NCBI GenBank assembly: GCA_023436615.1
Contig: JAEZIO010000061.1
Coordinates: 1-39,799, forward strand
Reading direction: 5' to 3'
Length of the DNA stretch: 39,799 nt
Source: Pseudomonadota bacterium
Lineage (GTDB): Bacteria > Pseudomonadota > Alphaproteobacteria > Sphingomonadales > Sphingomonadaceae
The notes below the pieces were generated by a model. It was not told the origin of the DNA, ran no database searches, and saw only the letters and a list, made by a program, of their open reading frames with translations. Of this stretch, positions 13,060-22,312 are shown one piece after another (positions within the stretch are counted from its first letter, which is position 1; each line of letters begins with the position of its first letter). Both the position numbers and the translations under genes were made by a program.

Positions 13060-16000
13060 GTTCCGGAAAACCGCGCCGCATCGAGCGGACGATTCCGACC
13101 GCCGCGCGTGCGTTGGCAGCATTGGCATGCTCGCTTGCGCTTGCACCATTAGTGGTCGCAGCACCGCTCAGCGTTCGCGACAGCTTCAGGATCGGAAGCG
13201 GCGGAACGAGTTACTGTTCGGCGCAGCCGGCGGCCACTGACCCGGCGCTGGCCGGAATGTTCGACGTCGCTTACACAATCACCTGCCGGGACGCGGCGCT
13301 TCCCGTAGGCAAATTGTATTTGCTCCGGAACAGCGGTGATCCCGCGCAGCGCCTCGCCGCGCTACGGCAGAAGCAGGCGACCTGCGGTCCGACCAGAATC
13401 GGCAGCATCGATGGGTTAGGCGCCGTCGAGGTGGCCGACTGCAAGCTTGCGGATGCGGACGTTGCCTATCGCGCCTATCAGTTTCGCAAGGGTGGGCAAC
13501 TTTTCGCAGCCGAGGGACTCGCCGGTTACGACAGCGCCCTGCAGCTTGGCCTGCGCAGCATCGTTGAGGACAGGCCCATCGACGGGCAAGTCTCCATCGC
13601 CACGACCGGCGCGGGAGACCCCGGCGCATTTGCGCGAGTCCAGGCAGGCACCCTCGATCCGACGCGCGCGCTCGCCGAAGCCTACCGGCGGAACAATGTC
13701 GGCAGCTATGCCGATGCGGCCGAATTTTTCGCCGCCGTCAGCAGCGCAGGCGGCGCACCTATCAGTCGCGCCGAGGCGCTGATCAACGAAGCTCTGCAGA
13801 AGTCCAACCTCGGGCGCTACGCCGAAGCTGAGTCCCTCTTCGCCCGCGCGGAGGAGCAGTTGCGGGACGATCCGCTCGATGGCCGGAGGCTCCGCAATTA
13901 TCGCGCGATGCACTTCCTCAACCAGGGAAAGCCGCAGGACTCGCTCAAGGAGCTCGAGAAGCCGGTCCCGAAATTCGCATCGGTGAAAGGCGGAGGTGGT
14001 GCGAACTCGGCGCTCGGAATCGACCAGGCAACCGCAAATCGCCTCAACGCCGAATCGAACGTCGGCGGCCAGCTCGGCGATTCGTCCGACGACCTGCTGC
14101 CTGAAGAGAAAGCGGAGATACTCGACGGCCAGGCATTGCAGCTTCGTGGCACCTCGCTTCGGCTCAGTGGGGACTTTGCCGGCGCCGGCGAAGCGCTCCG
14201 GACCGCCGATGCGAAATTGCAGGCGGTTCGAGGCGGCCGGATTGCGTCCATTGCGTGGATGCGAGCGCAAATCGTCGGCGACCTCGCCGCGATTGCCGAA
14301 CAGAATCAGGATGAAGCGGAAGCCGACCGGCTTCACCGGCAGGCCGTCGCAATTCTGGAAACCAACTATCCGGGCTCGGCTGCACTGCTCAACGCCCGGG
14401 CGCGCCTCGCGGGCTATCTCGCGCGAACCGGCCAGTTGGCGACGGCGGAAGCGATGTTTCGCGAAATCGTTCACTCGCAGTCGGATGCCAGCACGATGCC
14501 GCCGTCCTTTGCGCGGGTGCTTCGGCCGTACGTCGACATCCTCCTTCGCAAGAGCGGCGATACCGCAACTTCCGCGGAGATATTCGCTGCGACCCAGCTC
14601 ATGGTGCGCCCCGGCCTCGCGCAGACGCAGGCTGTCCTTGCGCGCGAGCTCAGCGGCGGCACGGATGAGGCCTCGCGGCTGTTCCGGCAGGCGGTGACGC
14701 TGACTCGGCAAGTCGAGCGCACGCGAATTGGCCTCGCCCGTTTCCAGGAACTTGCGCATCCTTCGCCGGAGGAAATCGCGCGCGGAGCGGCGCTTCGCTC
14801 AGACTTGCAGCAGGCGGAAAAGGAAGCGCTAGCGACTCAGGCCGCGCTGGCGGCCTTCCCTCGCTACCGCGCCGTTTCGAGCGAGGTCATCCCGCTCGCC
14901 GATCTGCAGAAGACGCTCCGTCCCGGCGAAGCTTACTATCGAATGACCATCGTCGACGATGCCATCTACGCCCTCATGGCAACGCCGGCGTCCGCGCGAA
15001 CCATGCGCCTCGGGATAACGAGCGAACAACTCGAGCAGGCCGTGAATTCGCTGCGCGACACCATCGCGACGGTGGAGAAGGGTCAGCAGATCACTTATGC
15101 CTACGATGTCGCGCTCGCGCACAGGATCTACGCCGATTTGTTTGCTCCATTCGATGCGGAGCTGGCGCAGACCAGCCACCTGATCTTCGAGCCTGACGGG
15201 GCGATGCTGCGCATGCCGCCGAACGCTCTCGTCGTCGATCAGGCGTCCGTCGACCTCTACAGCCGGCGCGTTGCAGCCAATCCCGACGACGACTTCGATT
15301 TCCGCGGCATCCGATGGTTCGGCCGCGACCGGGACATCAGCACCGCGGTCTCGCCGCGCGCGTTCGTTCAGCTCCGGAACGCTCCAGCGTCACGGGGGCA
15401 CAAGCAATATCTTGGACTCGGGCACAACAGTCCGCCGCACGGCGATGCTTCCGACGTGGCGCCGCGCGCCGCGGACCGCGACTGCGTACTGCCGCTGTCG
15501 TCCTGGGAGCGGCCGATTTCGGGGCGCGAGCTCAAGGTCGCGGGTGACGTCATATCGCGGTTCGACCCGAAGGGCGTAACGATCGTCACTGGTGACGGCT
15601 TTACGGACACCGCGATTGAGCAACGTCCCGATCTCGGCCAATATCGGATCGTCCATTTTGCGACGCACGGGGTCGTCACTGCGCCGTGCCCCAAATGTCC
15701 AACCCAGCCGGCGCTACTTACCAGCTTCGGCGGCAGTGGTTCCGACGGCCTCCTGACTTTCCGCGAGATATTCGACCTGGATCTCGATGCGGACCTCGTC
15801 ATTCTGTCCGCCTGTGATACCGCCGGCAAAGCGACGGCTCTCGCTACCCAGAGTGCCGGCCTAGCGACGGGAGGCGACGTCGCGCTCGACGGGCTGGTGC
15901 GCGCATTCGTCGGCGCGGGCGGCCGCCTCGTTGTCGCGAGCCATTGGCCGGTGCCTGATGATTACAACGCGACCGAGCGGCTGATCACCGGTCTTTTCAC

Positions 16001-16166
16001 GGCGTCGCCGGGCACGGCCACGGTCCACGCGCTGCGCATGTCGCAGCTCAAGCTGATGGACGACACGAACACGTCCCATCCGTTCTACTGGGCTGCGTTC
16101 GCAGTTGTGGGGGACGGCGAAATGCCCGTGATCCGCGCGAAGACCGTGACCGCGCAGAGGCAGTGA
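13056..16166 (+). CDS. Secreted TPR-CHAT domain (caspase-like) protein
   Basis: A 1036-residue protein with a long basic signal peptide (about 1-37, ending LAPLVVAAP). About 38-200 is an uncharacterised N-terminal region with several cysteines; about 205-620 is helical with TPR-like repeats (ALINEALQKSNLGRYAEAESLFARAEEQL). The C-terminal CHAT domain, about 710-1025, has the catalytic dyad His871 in VHFATHG and Cys920 in VILSACDTA, followed by GLVRAFVGAGGRLVVASHWPV. CHAT proteins are caspase/separase-clan cysteine peptidases. Both catalytic residues are present, so activity is plausible. I saw no NPNL/NPNGI-type TPS secretion motif. ATG 13056 overlaps the TpsB stop; the in-frame extension to 12759 lies inside tpsB and was rejected. 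Confidence 0.88.
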   Translation: MSSGKPRRIERTIPTAARALAALACSLALAPLVVAAPLSVRDSFRIGSGGTSYCSAQPAATDPALAGMFDVAYTITCRDAALPVGKLYLLRNSGDPAQRLAALRQKQATCGPTRIGSIDGLGAVEVADCKLADADVAYRAYQFRKGGQLFAAEGLAGYDSALQLGLRSIVEDRPIDGQVSIATTGAGDPGAFARVQAGTLDPTRALAEAYRRNNVGSYADAAEFFAAVSSAGGAPISRAEALINEALQKSNLGRYAEAESLFARAEEQLRDDPLDGRRLRNYRAMHFLNQGKPQDSLKELEKPVPKFASVKGGGGANSALGIDQATANRLNAESNVGGQLGDSSDDLLPEEKAEILDGQALQLRGTSLRLSGDFAGAGEALRTADAKLQAVRGGRIASIAWMRAQIVGDLAAIAEQNQDEAEADRLHRQAVAILETNYPGSAALLNARARLAGYLARTGQLATAEAMFREIVHSQSDASTMPPSFARVLRPYVDILLRKSGDTATSAEIFAATQLMVRPGLAQTQAVLARELSGGTDEASRLFRQAVTLTRQVERTRIGLARFQELAHPSPEEIARGAALRSDLQQAEKEALATQAALAAFPRYRAVSSEVIPLADLQKTLRPGEAYYRMTIVDDAIYALMATPASARTMRLGITSEQLEQAVNSLRDTIATVEKGQQITYAYDVALAHRIYADLFAPFDAELAQTSHLIFEPDGAMLRMPPNALVVDQASVDLYSRRVAANPDDDFDFRGIRWFGRDRDISTAVSPRAFVQLRNAPASRGHKQYLGLGHNSPPHGDASDVAPRAADRDCVLPLSSWERPISGRELKVAGDVISRFDPKGVTIVTGDGFTDTAIEQRPDLGQYRIVHFATHGVVTAPCPKCPTQPALLTSFGGSGSDGLLTFREIFDLDLDADLVILSACDTAGKATALATQSAGLATGGDVALDGLVRAFVGAGGRLVVASHWPVPDDYNATERLITGLFTASPGTATVHALRMSQLKLMDDTNTSHPFYWAAFAVVGDGEMPVIRAKTVTAQRQ

Positions 16167-16170
16167 TTCT

Positions 16171-16425
16171 TTAGTTGCTCGGGGTCTGGTCCCCGCAGCG
16201 GCAGCTCGTGACTCGAGCGCGCCGCGGTTTTGCCGGCGCTTCCGCCTGGGCATCGCTTGCGTCAGTTGTCTCAGGGCGTTCGACATTTGCCGAAGCCGCC
16301 ACGACAGGGGCGGGCTGTTCGATCGGCTGTTCGGCCTTGCGGACCGGCGCTTTCGGCGGCTCGGCGGCAACCCCTGCCGCGACGCAGATACCTGCCATTG
16401 CACCCATCCAGTAGTGCGCACCCAT
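16171..16425 (-). CDS. Small exported or membrane-anchored Ala/Pro-rich protein
   Basis: An 84-residue protein beginning MGAHYWMGAMAGICVAAGVAAEPP: a short hydrophobic segment that could be a signal peptide or anchor, then a Pro/Ala-rich disordered middle and a basic Cys-containing end (RVTSCRCGDQTPSN). I do not recognise a family. ATG 16425 is chosen because GGAGAG lies four bases before it; the longer GTG start at 16437 would place this site inside the gene. It faces the CHAT gene with four bases between the stops. Codon use fits the window, but a short low-complexity protein is only moderately supported. Confidence 0.55.
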   Translation of the reverse strand: MGAHYWMGAMAGICVAAGVAAEPPKAPVRKAEQPIEQPAPVVAASANVERPETTDASDAQAEAPAKPRRARVTSCRCGDQTPSN

Positions 16426-16528
16426 GTCGCTCTCCACCCGAAGCTGGAGCGAAAAATGCGCCTCGAATGGTTAGCAACTTCCTAACAGGCGGATTGCACG
16501 CGCGATCAGCGCTTGACCGGGGCGAGGG

Positions 16529-16604
<76 letters not shown>

Positions 16605-16696
16605 ACTGCCGTGAGGCGGATGCTCTGGCGGCTGCTTTCACGCGAGAGCGGCGGCGCCGGTAGCATGCGCTTAGTTGGTGCGCAACCGCCGTCGCT

Positions 16697-17827
16697 TCAA
16701 GCGGGGATCCGAAGCGTCGACACGCCCGAACCGGTCCGTTGCTGCCGCTCGATCGCCATGAGCAGGCCGATGCACAGCATCACGGTCATCACGGCCGATC
16801 CGCCGTAGCTCACGAGCGGCAGCGGGACGCCGACGACCGGAGCAAGGCCCATCACCATCATCAGGTTGATCGCGACGTAGAAAAAGATGGTCGCCGACAG
16901 CCCTGCGGCGGCGAGTTGCGAGAAGCGCGTGCGCGCGCGCAGGCTGACGTTCATTCCCCAGCGGATCACCATCGCGAAGGCCAGGATCAGGATCGCTCCG
17001 CCGAAAAAGCCCCATTCCTCGACCATGGTCGAGAAGACGAAATCGGTGTGGCCTTCGGGCAGGTAATCGAGGTGGCTCTGACTCCCCTGAAGGTAGCCCT
17101 TGCCGAACAGGCCGCCCGATCCGATGGCGATCTTCGATTGCGTGATGTGATAGCCGGAACCCAGAGGATCGCTTTCGGGATTCAGGAAGACATCGATCCG
17201 CTTCCGCTGATAGCCGTGGAGCATCGAATAAGCGATTGGCGCAGCGACGGCGACGACGGCGGCCGGCGCGACGAACAGCCACCACGGTAGCCCGGCGACG
17301 AACATCACCGTGACGCCGATAAGGAGGACCATCATCGCCGTTCCGAGGTCCGGCTGGACGACGATGAGCAGGAAGGGCACGCCGACCAGCACCGCGGCCG
17401 GCCATATTCCCCGCCACCGCCGAATGTTGGCGGGAGGCACGAGCTCGTAGAAGCGCGCGAGCACCAGCACTATCGCCGGCTTCATGAACTCGCTTGGCTG
17501 CAGGCGGATGGGGCCGACGTCCAGCCATCGCTGCGCGCCTTTTCCGACGAAGCCGAGCATTTCCACCGCAACGAGCATAACGAGGACGACCGCGTAGATC
17601 GGGAAGGCCGCCGCCTTGATCGAGGATTCGCGAATCCACGACATCGCGATGGCGATGCTGAGGAACACGAGGAAGATTACGGCCTGCTTCGCCGCCCACG
17701 GATTGAGTGACCCTCCGGCTGCCGAGTAGAGCGTAAGCAGCCCGAGTAACGCGATGCCCGCGATCAGGAACAACAACCGCCACGGCAGCCTGGCGAGCGG
17801 CTGCGGGATGATCGCCGACGATATCAT
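16697..17827 (-). CDS. rodA: Rod shape-determining peptidoglycan glycosyltransferase RodA
   Basis: A 376-residue SEDS-family protein with about ten membrane helices. Signature stretches include VGKGAQRWLDVGPIRLQPSE, VVQPDLGTAMM, and near the C-terminus VVGVPLPLVSYGGSA. RodA polymerises lipid II into glycan strands in the inner membrane and works with PBP2 during elongation. The ATG at 17827 overlaps the mrdA stop (ATGA). A longer frame reaching 17929 lies inside mrdA and encodes hydrophilic Arg-rich sequence, so it was not used. It is the last gene of the mreB-mreC-mreD-mrdA-rodA operon. Confidence 0.96.
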   Translation of the reverse strand: MISSAIIPQPLARLPWRLLFLIAGIALLGLLTLYSAAGGSLNPWAAKQAVIFLVFLSIAIAMSWIRESSIKAAAFPIYAVVLVMLVAVEMLGFVGKGAQRWLDVGPIRLQPSEFMKPAIVLVLARFYELVPPANIRRWRGIWPAAVLVGVPFLLIVVQPDLGTAMMVLLIGVTVMFVAGLPWWLFVAPAAVVAVAAPIAYSMLHGYQRKRIDVFLNPESDPLGSGYHITQSKIAIGSGGLFGKGYLQGSQSHLDYLPEGHTDFVFSTMVEEWGFFGGAILILAFAMVIRWGMNVSLRARTRFSQLAAAGLSATIFFYVAINLMMVMGLAPVVGVPLPLVSYGGSAVMTVMLCIGLLMAIERQQRTGSGVSTLRIPA

Positions 17828-19707
17828 CGAGCCGATCTCGCGACCGACCTGATCGCCTCGAGCTGCCGAGCATTGCGCTCGGCGAGCGAGCCGCCCCACT
17901 GCTTTTCCAGCGGCTCGAGAGCGGCCCAAGCCTTCTGCTGGTCGAACAGGTAGGTCATCGAATCCTTGACGACGGGCGCGGCGGCGGACGCGCCGAAGCC
18001 GCCATGTTCGATGATGCAGCCCATTGCGTAGCGCGGCTTGTCGGCGGGCGCGAAGGCGATGAAGAGCGCGTGGTCGCGCAATGCCCAGTTCGATTGATGG
18101 CCGCGCGAGCCGAGGCGAAAGACCTGCGCGGTACCGGTCTTTCCCGCCATCAGCAGGCCGTCGATCGGCAGCTTCGATGCGACTGCCGTGCCGTGTTCGT
18201 TGACCACGGCGGCCATTGCCTTGCGCACGATTTCCAGATGCTCCCCATCGACGTCGAGAGCAGGCGCGGGCGGTCGCTGCCCGGCCATCAGCAGGCGCGG
18301 CTGGATCAGTTTTCCGGCGCCGATTCTTCCGGGCATGACCGCCAGTTGAAGCGGGTTAACGAGGACATAGCCCTGGCCGATGGACGTGTTGGCTGAATCG
18401 TAGCCCTGCCACTTGCGGTGGTACTTTTTCTCCAGCCATTCGGGGTTCGGCATGGTCCCGAACCGCTGGCTCGGGATGGGCAAGTCGAATTCCTGGCCGT
18501 AGCCGAGATAGCTGACCATTTCCGTCGTCTGTTGCGGGTCCGTTCGCAGGCCCATCGACCAGAAATAGGTGTTGCAGCTCCTCTCGACCGCGGCGTGCAT
18601 GTCGACCGATCCGTGCACCGCGTCGCAGCGGAAGTAGCGGTTGCCGATGCGAATGCCGCCCGGGCAGTGCACCCGCTGTTTCGGATCGATTCCCTGCTTG
18701 AGGAAAGCGAGAGCCATCGCCGGCTTGATCGTCGATCCCGACGGGTAGAGCCCCTGGGCGACCTTGTTGAGCAGCGGGATGTGATCGTCTTCGGACAACA
18801 TCTTCCACTCTGTTCGCCCGACGCCCCGGCTGAAGCTGTTCGGATCGAACGCAGGCATCGATACGAACGCGAGGATGTCGCCGCTTTCGACATCCAGCGC
18901 CACGAGCGCTCCCGACTGGTCGCCCATCCGGCGGGCGGCATATTCCTGAAGCCCCGCGTCGACCGTGAGCTGCACCGTCCTGCCACTGCGGTCCGGTTTC
19001 GGATCGAGCTCCTTGACGAGCCTCCCGCCGGCAGTGACCTCGATCCGCTGGCCGCCCGGCGTTCCTCGGAGGTACGGCTCGAGTGTTTTTTCAAGGCCCT
19101 GCTTGCCGATCTTGAATCCGGGCGTGAGGAAAAGCGGGTCCTTGCTCTTCTCGTAATCCTCGGCCGAGGGCGTGCCGACGTAGCCGACGAGATGCGCGAC
19201 CGCGGGACCGGCCGGATAATAACGCGAGAAGCCGCGGGTCGCCTGCACGCCCGGCAGCTCCGGCAGCCGCACGGTCACGGCCGCATATTGTTCGTACGGA
19301 ATGCTTTCGGCGACCTGGACCGGCTGGAACCCGCGGCTCTGCTTCAGCTCCTTGAGAATGCGGTCGAGGTCGTCGCGCTCGAGGTGTAGGAGCTGAGCGA
19401 GCGTCTTGAGGGTCTGCTCGGGATTTTGGAGTTGCTGCGGGATGAGGTCGACTCGAAAGTCGCTGCGGTTGATGGCGATCGGCTTGCCCTTGCGATCGAC
19501 GAGCCAGCCGCGGCGCGGCGGAACGACGATGAGCTGAACCCGGTTGTTCTCCGAAAGCAGCTGGTATTTCTCGTTCTCGGCAACGGCGAGCCAGCCGAGC
19601 CGCCCGATGAGAAGCGCTCCAACGCCCGCTTGGGCGCCGCGCACGAGCATCATCCGCCGTGAGAAGGACAGCGTCTGCTGAACGGACGTGAACGGCTGGT
19701 GCTTCAC
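17824..19707 (-). CDS. mrdA: Penicillin-binding protein 2 (class B transpeptidase)
   Basis: A 627-residue protein with a short cytosolic N-terminus, one membrane helix at about 22-42, a dimerisation/pedestal domain (GWLVDRKGKPIAIN, about 65-80) and a transpeptidase domain. The active-site motifs are Ser325-T-I-Lys328 in YPSGSTIKP, SCN in ERSCNTYF, and Lys523-Thr-Gly in MAGKTGTAQ. It cross-links peptidoglycan during elongation and activates RodA. The start is GTG 19707, which overlaps the mreD stop (GTGA); the protein begins KHQPFTSVQQ. Length and motifs are normal for PBP2. Confidence 0.96.
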   Translation of the reverse strand: MKHQPFTSVQQTLSFSRRMMLVRGAQAGVGALLIGRLGWLAVAENEKYQLLSENNRVQLIVVPPRRGWLVDRKGKPIAINRSDFRVDLIPQQLQNPEQTLKTLAQLLHLERDDLDRILKELKQSRGFQPVQVAESIPYEQYAAVTVRLPELPGVQATRGFSRYYPAGPAVAHLVGYVGTPSAEDYEKSKDPLFLTPGFKIGKQGLEKTLEPYLRGTPGGQRIEVTAGGRLVKELDPKPDRSGRTVQLTVDAGLQEYAARRMGDQSGALVALDVESGDILAFVSMPAFDPNSFSRGVGRTEWKMLSEDDHIPLLNKVAQGLYPSGSTIKPAMALAFLKQGIDPKQRVHCPGGIRIGNRYFRCDAVHGSVDMHAAVERSCNTYFWSMGLRTDPQQTTEMVSYLGYGQEFDLPIPSQRFGTMPNPEWLEKKYHRKWQGYDSANTSIGQGYVLVNPLQLAVMPGRIGAGKLIQPRLLMAGQRPPAPALDVDGEHLEIVRKAMAAVVNEHGTAVASKLPIDGLLMAGKTGTAQVFRLGSRGHQSNWALRDHALFIAFAPADKPRYAMGCIIEHGGFGASAAAPVVKDSMTYLFDQQKAWAALEPLEKQWGGSLAERNARQLEAIRSVARSAR

Positions 19708-20228
19708 TGTCTACCCAATCTCCAGCGGTCGAGCCGGGCGACTACAAATGCCGCGATCGGGAAGGCCGCAATCGAGATCAGTAAGGGCGGAATCATTTCC
19801 GAAAACGGAACGCGGGCCCCCATCCATCCAGCGACCTGCCACTGCGCGGCTTCGCTGAAGAGGATAAGGAGCGCTGCAAGCGCCCATTCGATCCAGTAAT
19901 CGCGCCAGATCGTTCTCCGGTCGACGATGTCGAGAGCCAGCATCGACGCGGTCCACACCGTCACGGACAGCCCCACCGGCAGGCCCGCGATGAAGTCGTT
20001 GAAGAGGCCGAGCGGCGCGGCCCACCAGCTCGGCCAGACGTCCGCGCGAAGCAGCCGCCAGGCAATCAGCACGAGGAATGCGAAATCGGGGAACCATCCG
20101 TTCTGCACAACGAGCGGGAGCGCGGAAAGCAACGCGGCGGCGGCCACCGAAGCCGCCGGAACATATTCCGCGCCGATTACGGGTCCGTGCCCGATCCTCC
20201 GATTTGAGGCGAGCGCGGACCGGACCAT
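19704..20228 (-). CDS. mreD: Rod shape-determining protein MreD
   Basis: A 174-residue hydrophobic protein with about five membrane helices (VLIAWRLLRADVWPSWWAAPLGLFNDFI region) and position between mreC and mrdA, as expected for MreD. MreD links MreC to the membrane part of the elongasome. The sequence is poorly conserved in the family, so context carries much of the call. ATG 20228 overlaps the mreC stop by one base. Confidence 0.9.
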   Translation of the reverse strand: MVRSALASNRRIGHGPVIGAEYVPAASVAAAALLSALPLVVQNGWFPDFAFLVLIAWRLLRADVWPSWWAAPLGLFNDFIAGLPVGLSVTVWTASMLALDIVDRRTIWRDYWIEWALAALLILFSEAAQWQVAGWMGARVPFSEMIPPLLISIAAFPIAAFVVARLDRWRLGRQ

Positions 20229-21103
20229 CAGGGAAGATTCGCGTCCTTGTCCGTCAGCGACTCCGTCGCTTCCGGCTCATAAGACTGCTGCACGATGGCA
20301 ACGCTCGTTTCTGCGGGATCGGCAATCGGCGTTCCGATCGCATTGTCGCCGTCGAGGCGGAGCACTCGCGCCAGCGGTACGAGGGGCGGGTACAGCCCCC
20401 CGGTCCCCGACGTCACGATCACGTCGCCGCGGCGGAAGGGATTGCGACCCACCTCGAGCGGCTTGATGTCGACCGTACCGTCACCGCGTCCTTGTGAAAT
20501 CACCGCCTGGCCGGTCCGCAGCAGCCGCGCCGGAATGATGTTGGCGCGGTCAGAGACCAGAAGCACCCGCGACGAATAGGCGCCCGCATCGATGATCCGT
20601 CCGATCAGTCCCGATGGCGCACGGACCGGCATGCCGATGGCTGCCCCGTCGTGGGCGCCGGCCGACAGGATCGCGAAGCGACGCGGGCTGGTGAAGGAAG
20701 ACCCCACTATACGGCCCGTAGCCACGGCCTCGGGGAGTTGCTCGCGCAATTGCAGCGCCGCCTTGAGTTGCCGGTTGTCCTGCAGAATCGCCTTGGCGTG
20801 GATCAGCTGCTGACGCATGAGGTCGCGCTCGCGCTTCAGCTTCCCGTTCTGGCTCGCGGCGTCCCAATAATCGCCGGCCCCGGATGCGAGCCCGTCGACG
20901 GTAGCGCTGATTTCATGCAGCGCCCCCGTGATCGGCGATGTCGCATCGAGCGCCAGTCCCTTGAGGTCTTTGAACCTGTTCGGCGCCGCAATGGAAATCG
21001 CCAGCAGCACGAGGCCGACTGCAAGTCCCATTATTGCGGCAATGAAGCTGAAGAAGAGCCCATATTGGGCCCGTCTCGACCAGCCGGGGCGCGGCGCCGC
21101 CAC
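20228..21103 (-). CDS. mreC: Rod shape-determining protein MreC
   Basis: A 291-residue protein with a short basic N-terminus, a membrane helix at about 14-35, a periplasmic coiled coil (about 75-115, LKRERDLMRQQLIHAKAIL) and a beta-rich domain with SPRRFAILSAGAHDGAAIGM and GDVIVTSGTGGLYPP, all usual for MreC. It bridges MreB/MreD to PBP2 in the periplasm. The start is GTG 21103, 14 bases below the mreB stop, with GAGGG inside that gap. The tail is acidic and likely disordered. Confidence 0.94.
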   Translation of the reverse strand: MAAPRPGWSRRAQYGLFFSFIAAIMGLAVGLVLLAISIAAPNRFKDLKGLALDATSPITGALHEISATVDGLASGAGDYWDAASQNGKLKRERDLMRQQLIHAKAILQDNRQLKAALQLREQLPEAVATGRIVGSSFTSPRRFAILSAGAHDGAAIGMPVRAPSGLIGRIIDAGAYSSRVLLVSDRANIIPARLLRTGQAVISQGRGDGTVDIKPLEVGRNPFRRGDVIVTSGTGGLYPPLVPLARVLRLDGDNAIGTPIADPAETSVAIVQQSYEPEATESLTDKDANLP

Positions 21104-21117
21104 CGCTTAGCCCGCCC

Positions 21118-22161
21118 TCAGGCTGTTTGCAGGACGCCGCGGAACTGCTCTTCCTCGAGCGCCCGGCCGGTTCCAAGGGCGACGCAGGTCAGCGGGTCCT
21201 CCGCGACGGTGACGGGAAGCCCCGTCTCATCGCGAAGAACCTCGTCGAGCCCCTGCAGCAACGCGCCGCCGCCGGTAAGGACGATGCCCTGGTCGCAGAT
21301 GTCGGCGGCGAGCTCGGGCGCGGTGTTTTCCAGCGCTATGCGAACGCCCTCGACGATGGTGCCGACCGGCTCGGACAACGCCTCGGCGATCTGGCCCTGG
21401 TTAATCGAAATCTCCTTGGGCACGCCGTTGACGAGGTCCCGGCCCTTGATGTGGACGGTCTTGCCGATGCCGTCGGTTGGCGGCTTCGCGATCCCGACTT
21501 CCTTCTTGATCCGCTCGGCGGTCGCTTCGCCGATGAGCAAATTGTGGTTGCGGCGCACGTAGGAGCTGATCGCCTCATCCATCTTGTCGCCGCCGACACG
21601 GACCGAAGTGGTGTAGGCAAGGCCGCGAAGCGACAGGACGGCGACTTCGGTCGTGCCGCCGCCGATATCGACGACCATCGAGCCGATCGGCTCCGTAACG
21701 GGCATGTCGGCGCCGATCGCGGCGGCCATCGGCTCCTCGATCAGATAGACCGCGCTGGCCCCGGCATTCGATGCGGCGTCGCGGATCGCGCGGCGTTCGA
21801 CCGAAGTGGATCCGCTCGGCACGCAGATAACGATCTCCGGGAAGCGCCAGGCGCGCATCTTGCCGCCGTGAACCTTGTGGATGAAGTGCTTGATCATCTG
21901 CTCGGCAACGTCGATGTCGGCGATCACGCCGTCACGGAGCGGGCGGATCGCTTCGATCTGGTCCGGTGTCTTGCCCATCATCAGCTTGGCGTCGTCGCCC
22001 ACGGCCTTGACCCGCTTCACCCCATTGACGGTCTCGATCGCAACGACCGACGGCTCGTTGAGGACGATTCCGCGCCCGCGCACGTAAACGAGCGTGTTGG
22101 CGGTGCCGAGGTCGATCGCCATGTCGTGCGACATCCATTTGAACCAGCGCGTCCAGAACAT
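21118..22161 (-). CDS. mreB: Actin-like rod shape protein MreB
   Basis: A 347-residue bacterial actin. Phosphate-binding loops are visible: AIDLGTANTLVYVRGRG near residue 15, VVDIGGGTTEVAVLSL in the middle and LTGGGALLQGLDEVL near the end. The N-terminal FWTRWFKWMSHD resembles the amphipathic membrane-binding segment. It polymerises under the inner membrane and directs the elongation machinery encoded downstream. It is the first gene of the five-gene operon, and its promoter should lie in the 151-bp gap shared with divergent mutL. Confidence 0.98.
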   Translation of the reverse strand: MFWTRWFKWMSHDMAIDLGTANTLVYVRGRGIVLNEPSVVAIETVNGVKRVKAVGDDAKLMMGKTPDQIEAIRPLRDGVIADIDVAEQMIKHFIHKVHGGKMRAWRFPEIVICVPSGSTSVERRAIRDAASNAGASAVYLIEEPMAAAIGADMPVTEPIGSMVVDIGGGTTEVAVLSLRGLAYTTSVRVGGDKMDEAISSYVRRNHNLLIGEATAERIKKEVGIAKPPTDGIGKTVHIKGRDLVNGVPKEISINQGQIAEALSEPVGTIVEGVRIALENTAPELAADICDQGIVLTGGGALLQGLDEVLRDETGLPVTVAEDPLTCVALGTGRALEEEQFRGVLQTA

Positions 22162-22260
22162 CCTTGCCCAATTCTCCGCTTGGCCGTCCGGCCCGGATCA
22201 TCCCCCCGGCCACACGATTGAAAATTAACCCATTCCCATTGAAAGCAAACTGAATTTTTC

Positions 22261-22275
22261 GCGCTAAATCAGCGC
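22261..22275. promoter_or_regulatory. Inverted repeat in the mreB-mutL divergent region
   Basis: GCGCT-AAATC-AGCGC is a perfect 5-bp inverted repeat 38 bases before the mutL ATG. The surrounding 22162-22312 gap is AT-rich around 22215-22270 (GAAAATTAACCCATT, GAATTTTTCGCG) and must hold promoters for both genes. No named regulator matches. Confidence 0.3.
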
Positions 22276-22312
22276 TTCGCGGGACGGCTCGGATTGGGCT
22301 AGACCCTTTGAC

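Noticed and set aside
13416..14759. 447-codon open frame antisense to the CHAT gene
   Set aside because: No recognisable domain, and it is fully covered by the sense gene, which has signal peptide, TPRs and CHAT dyad.
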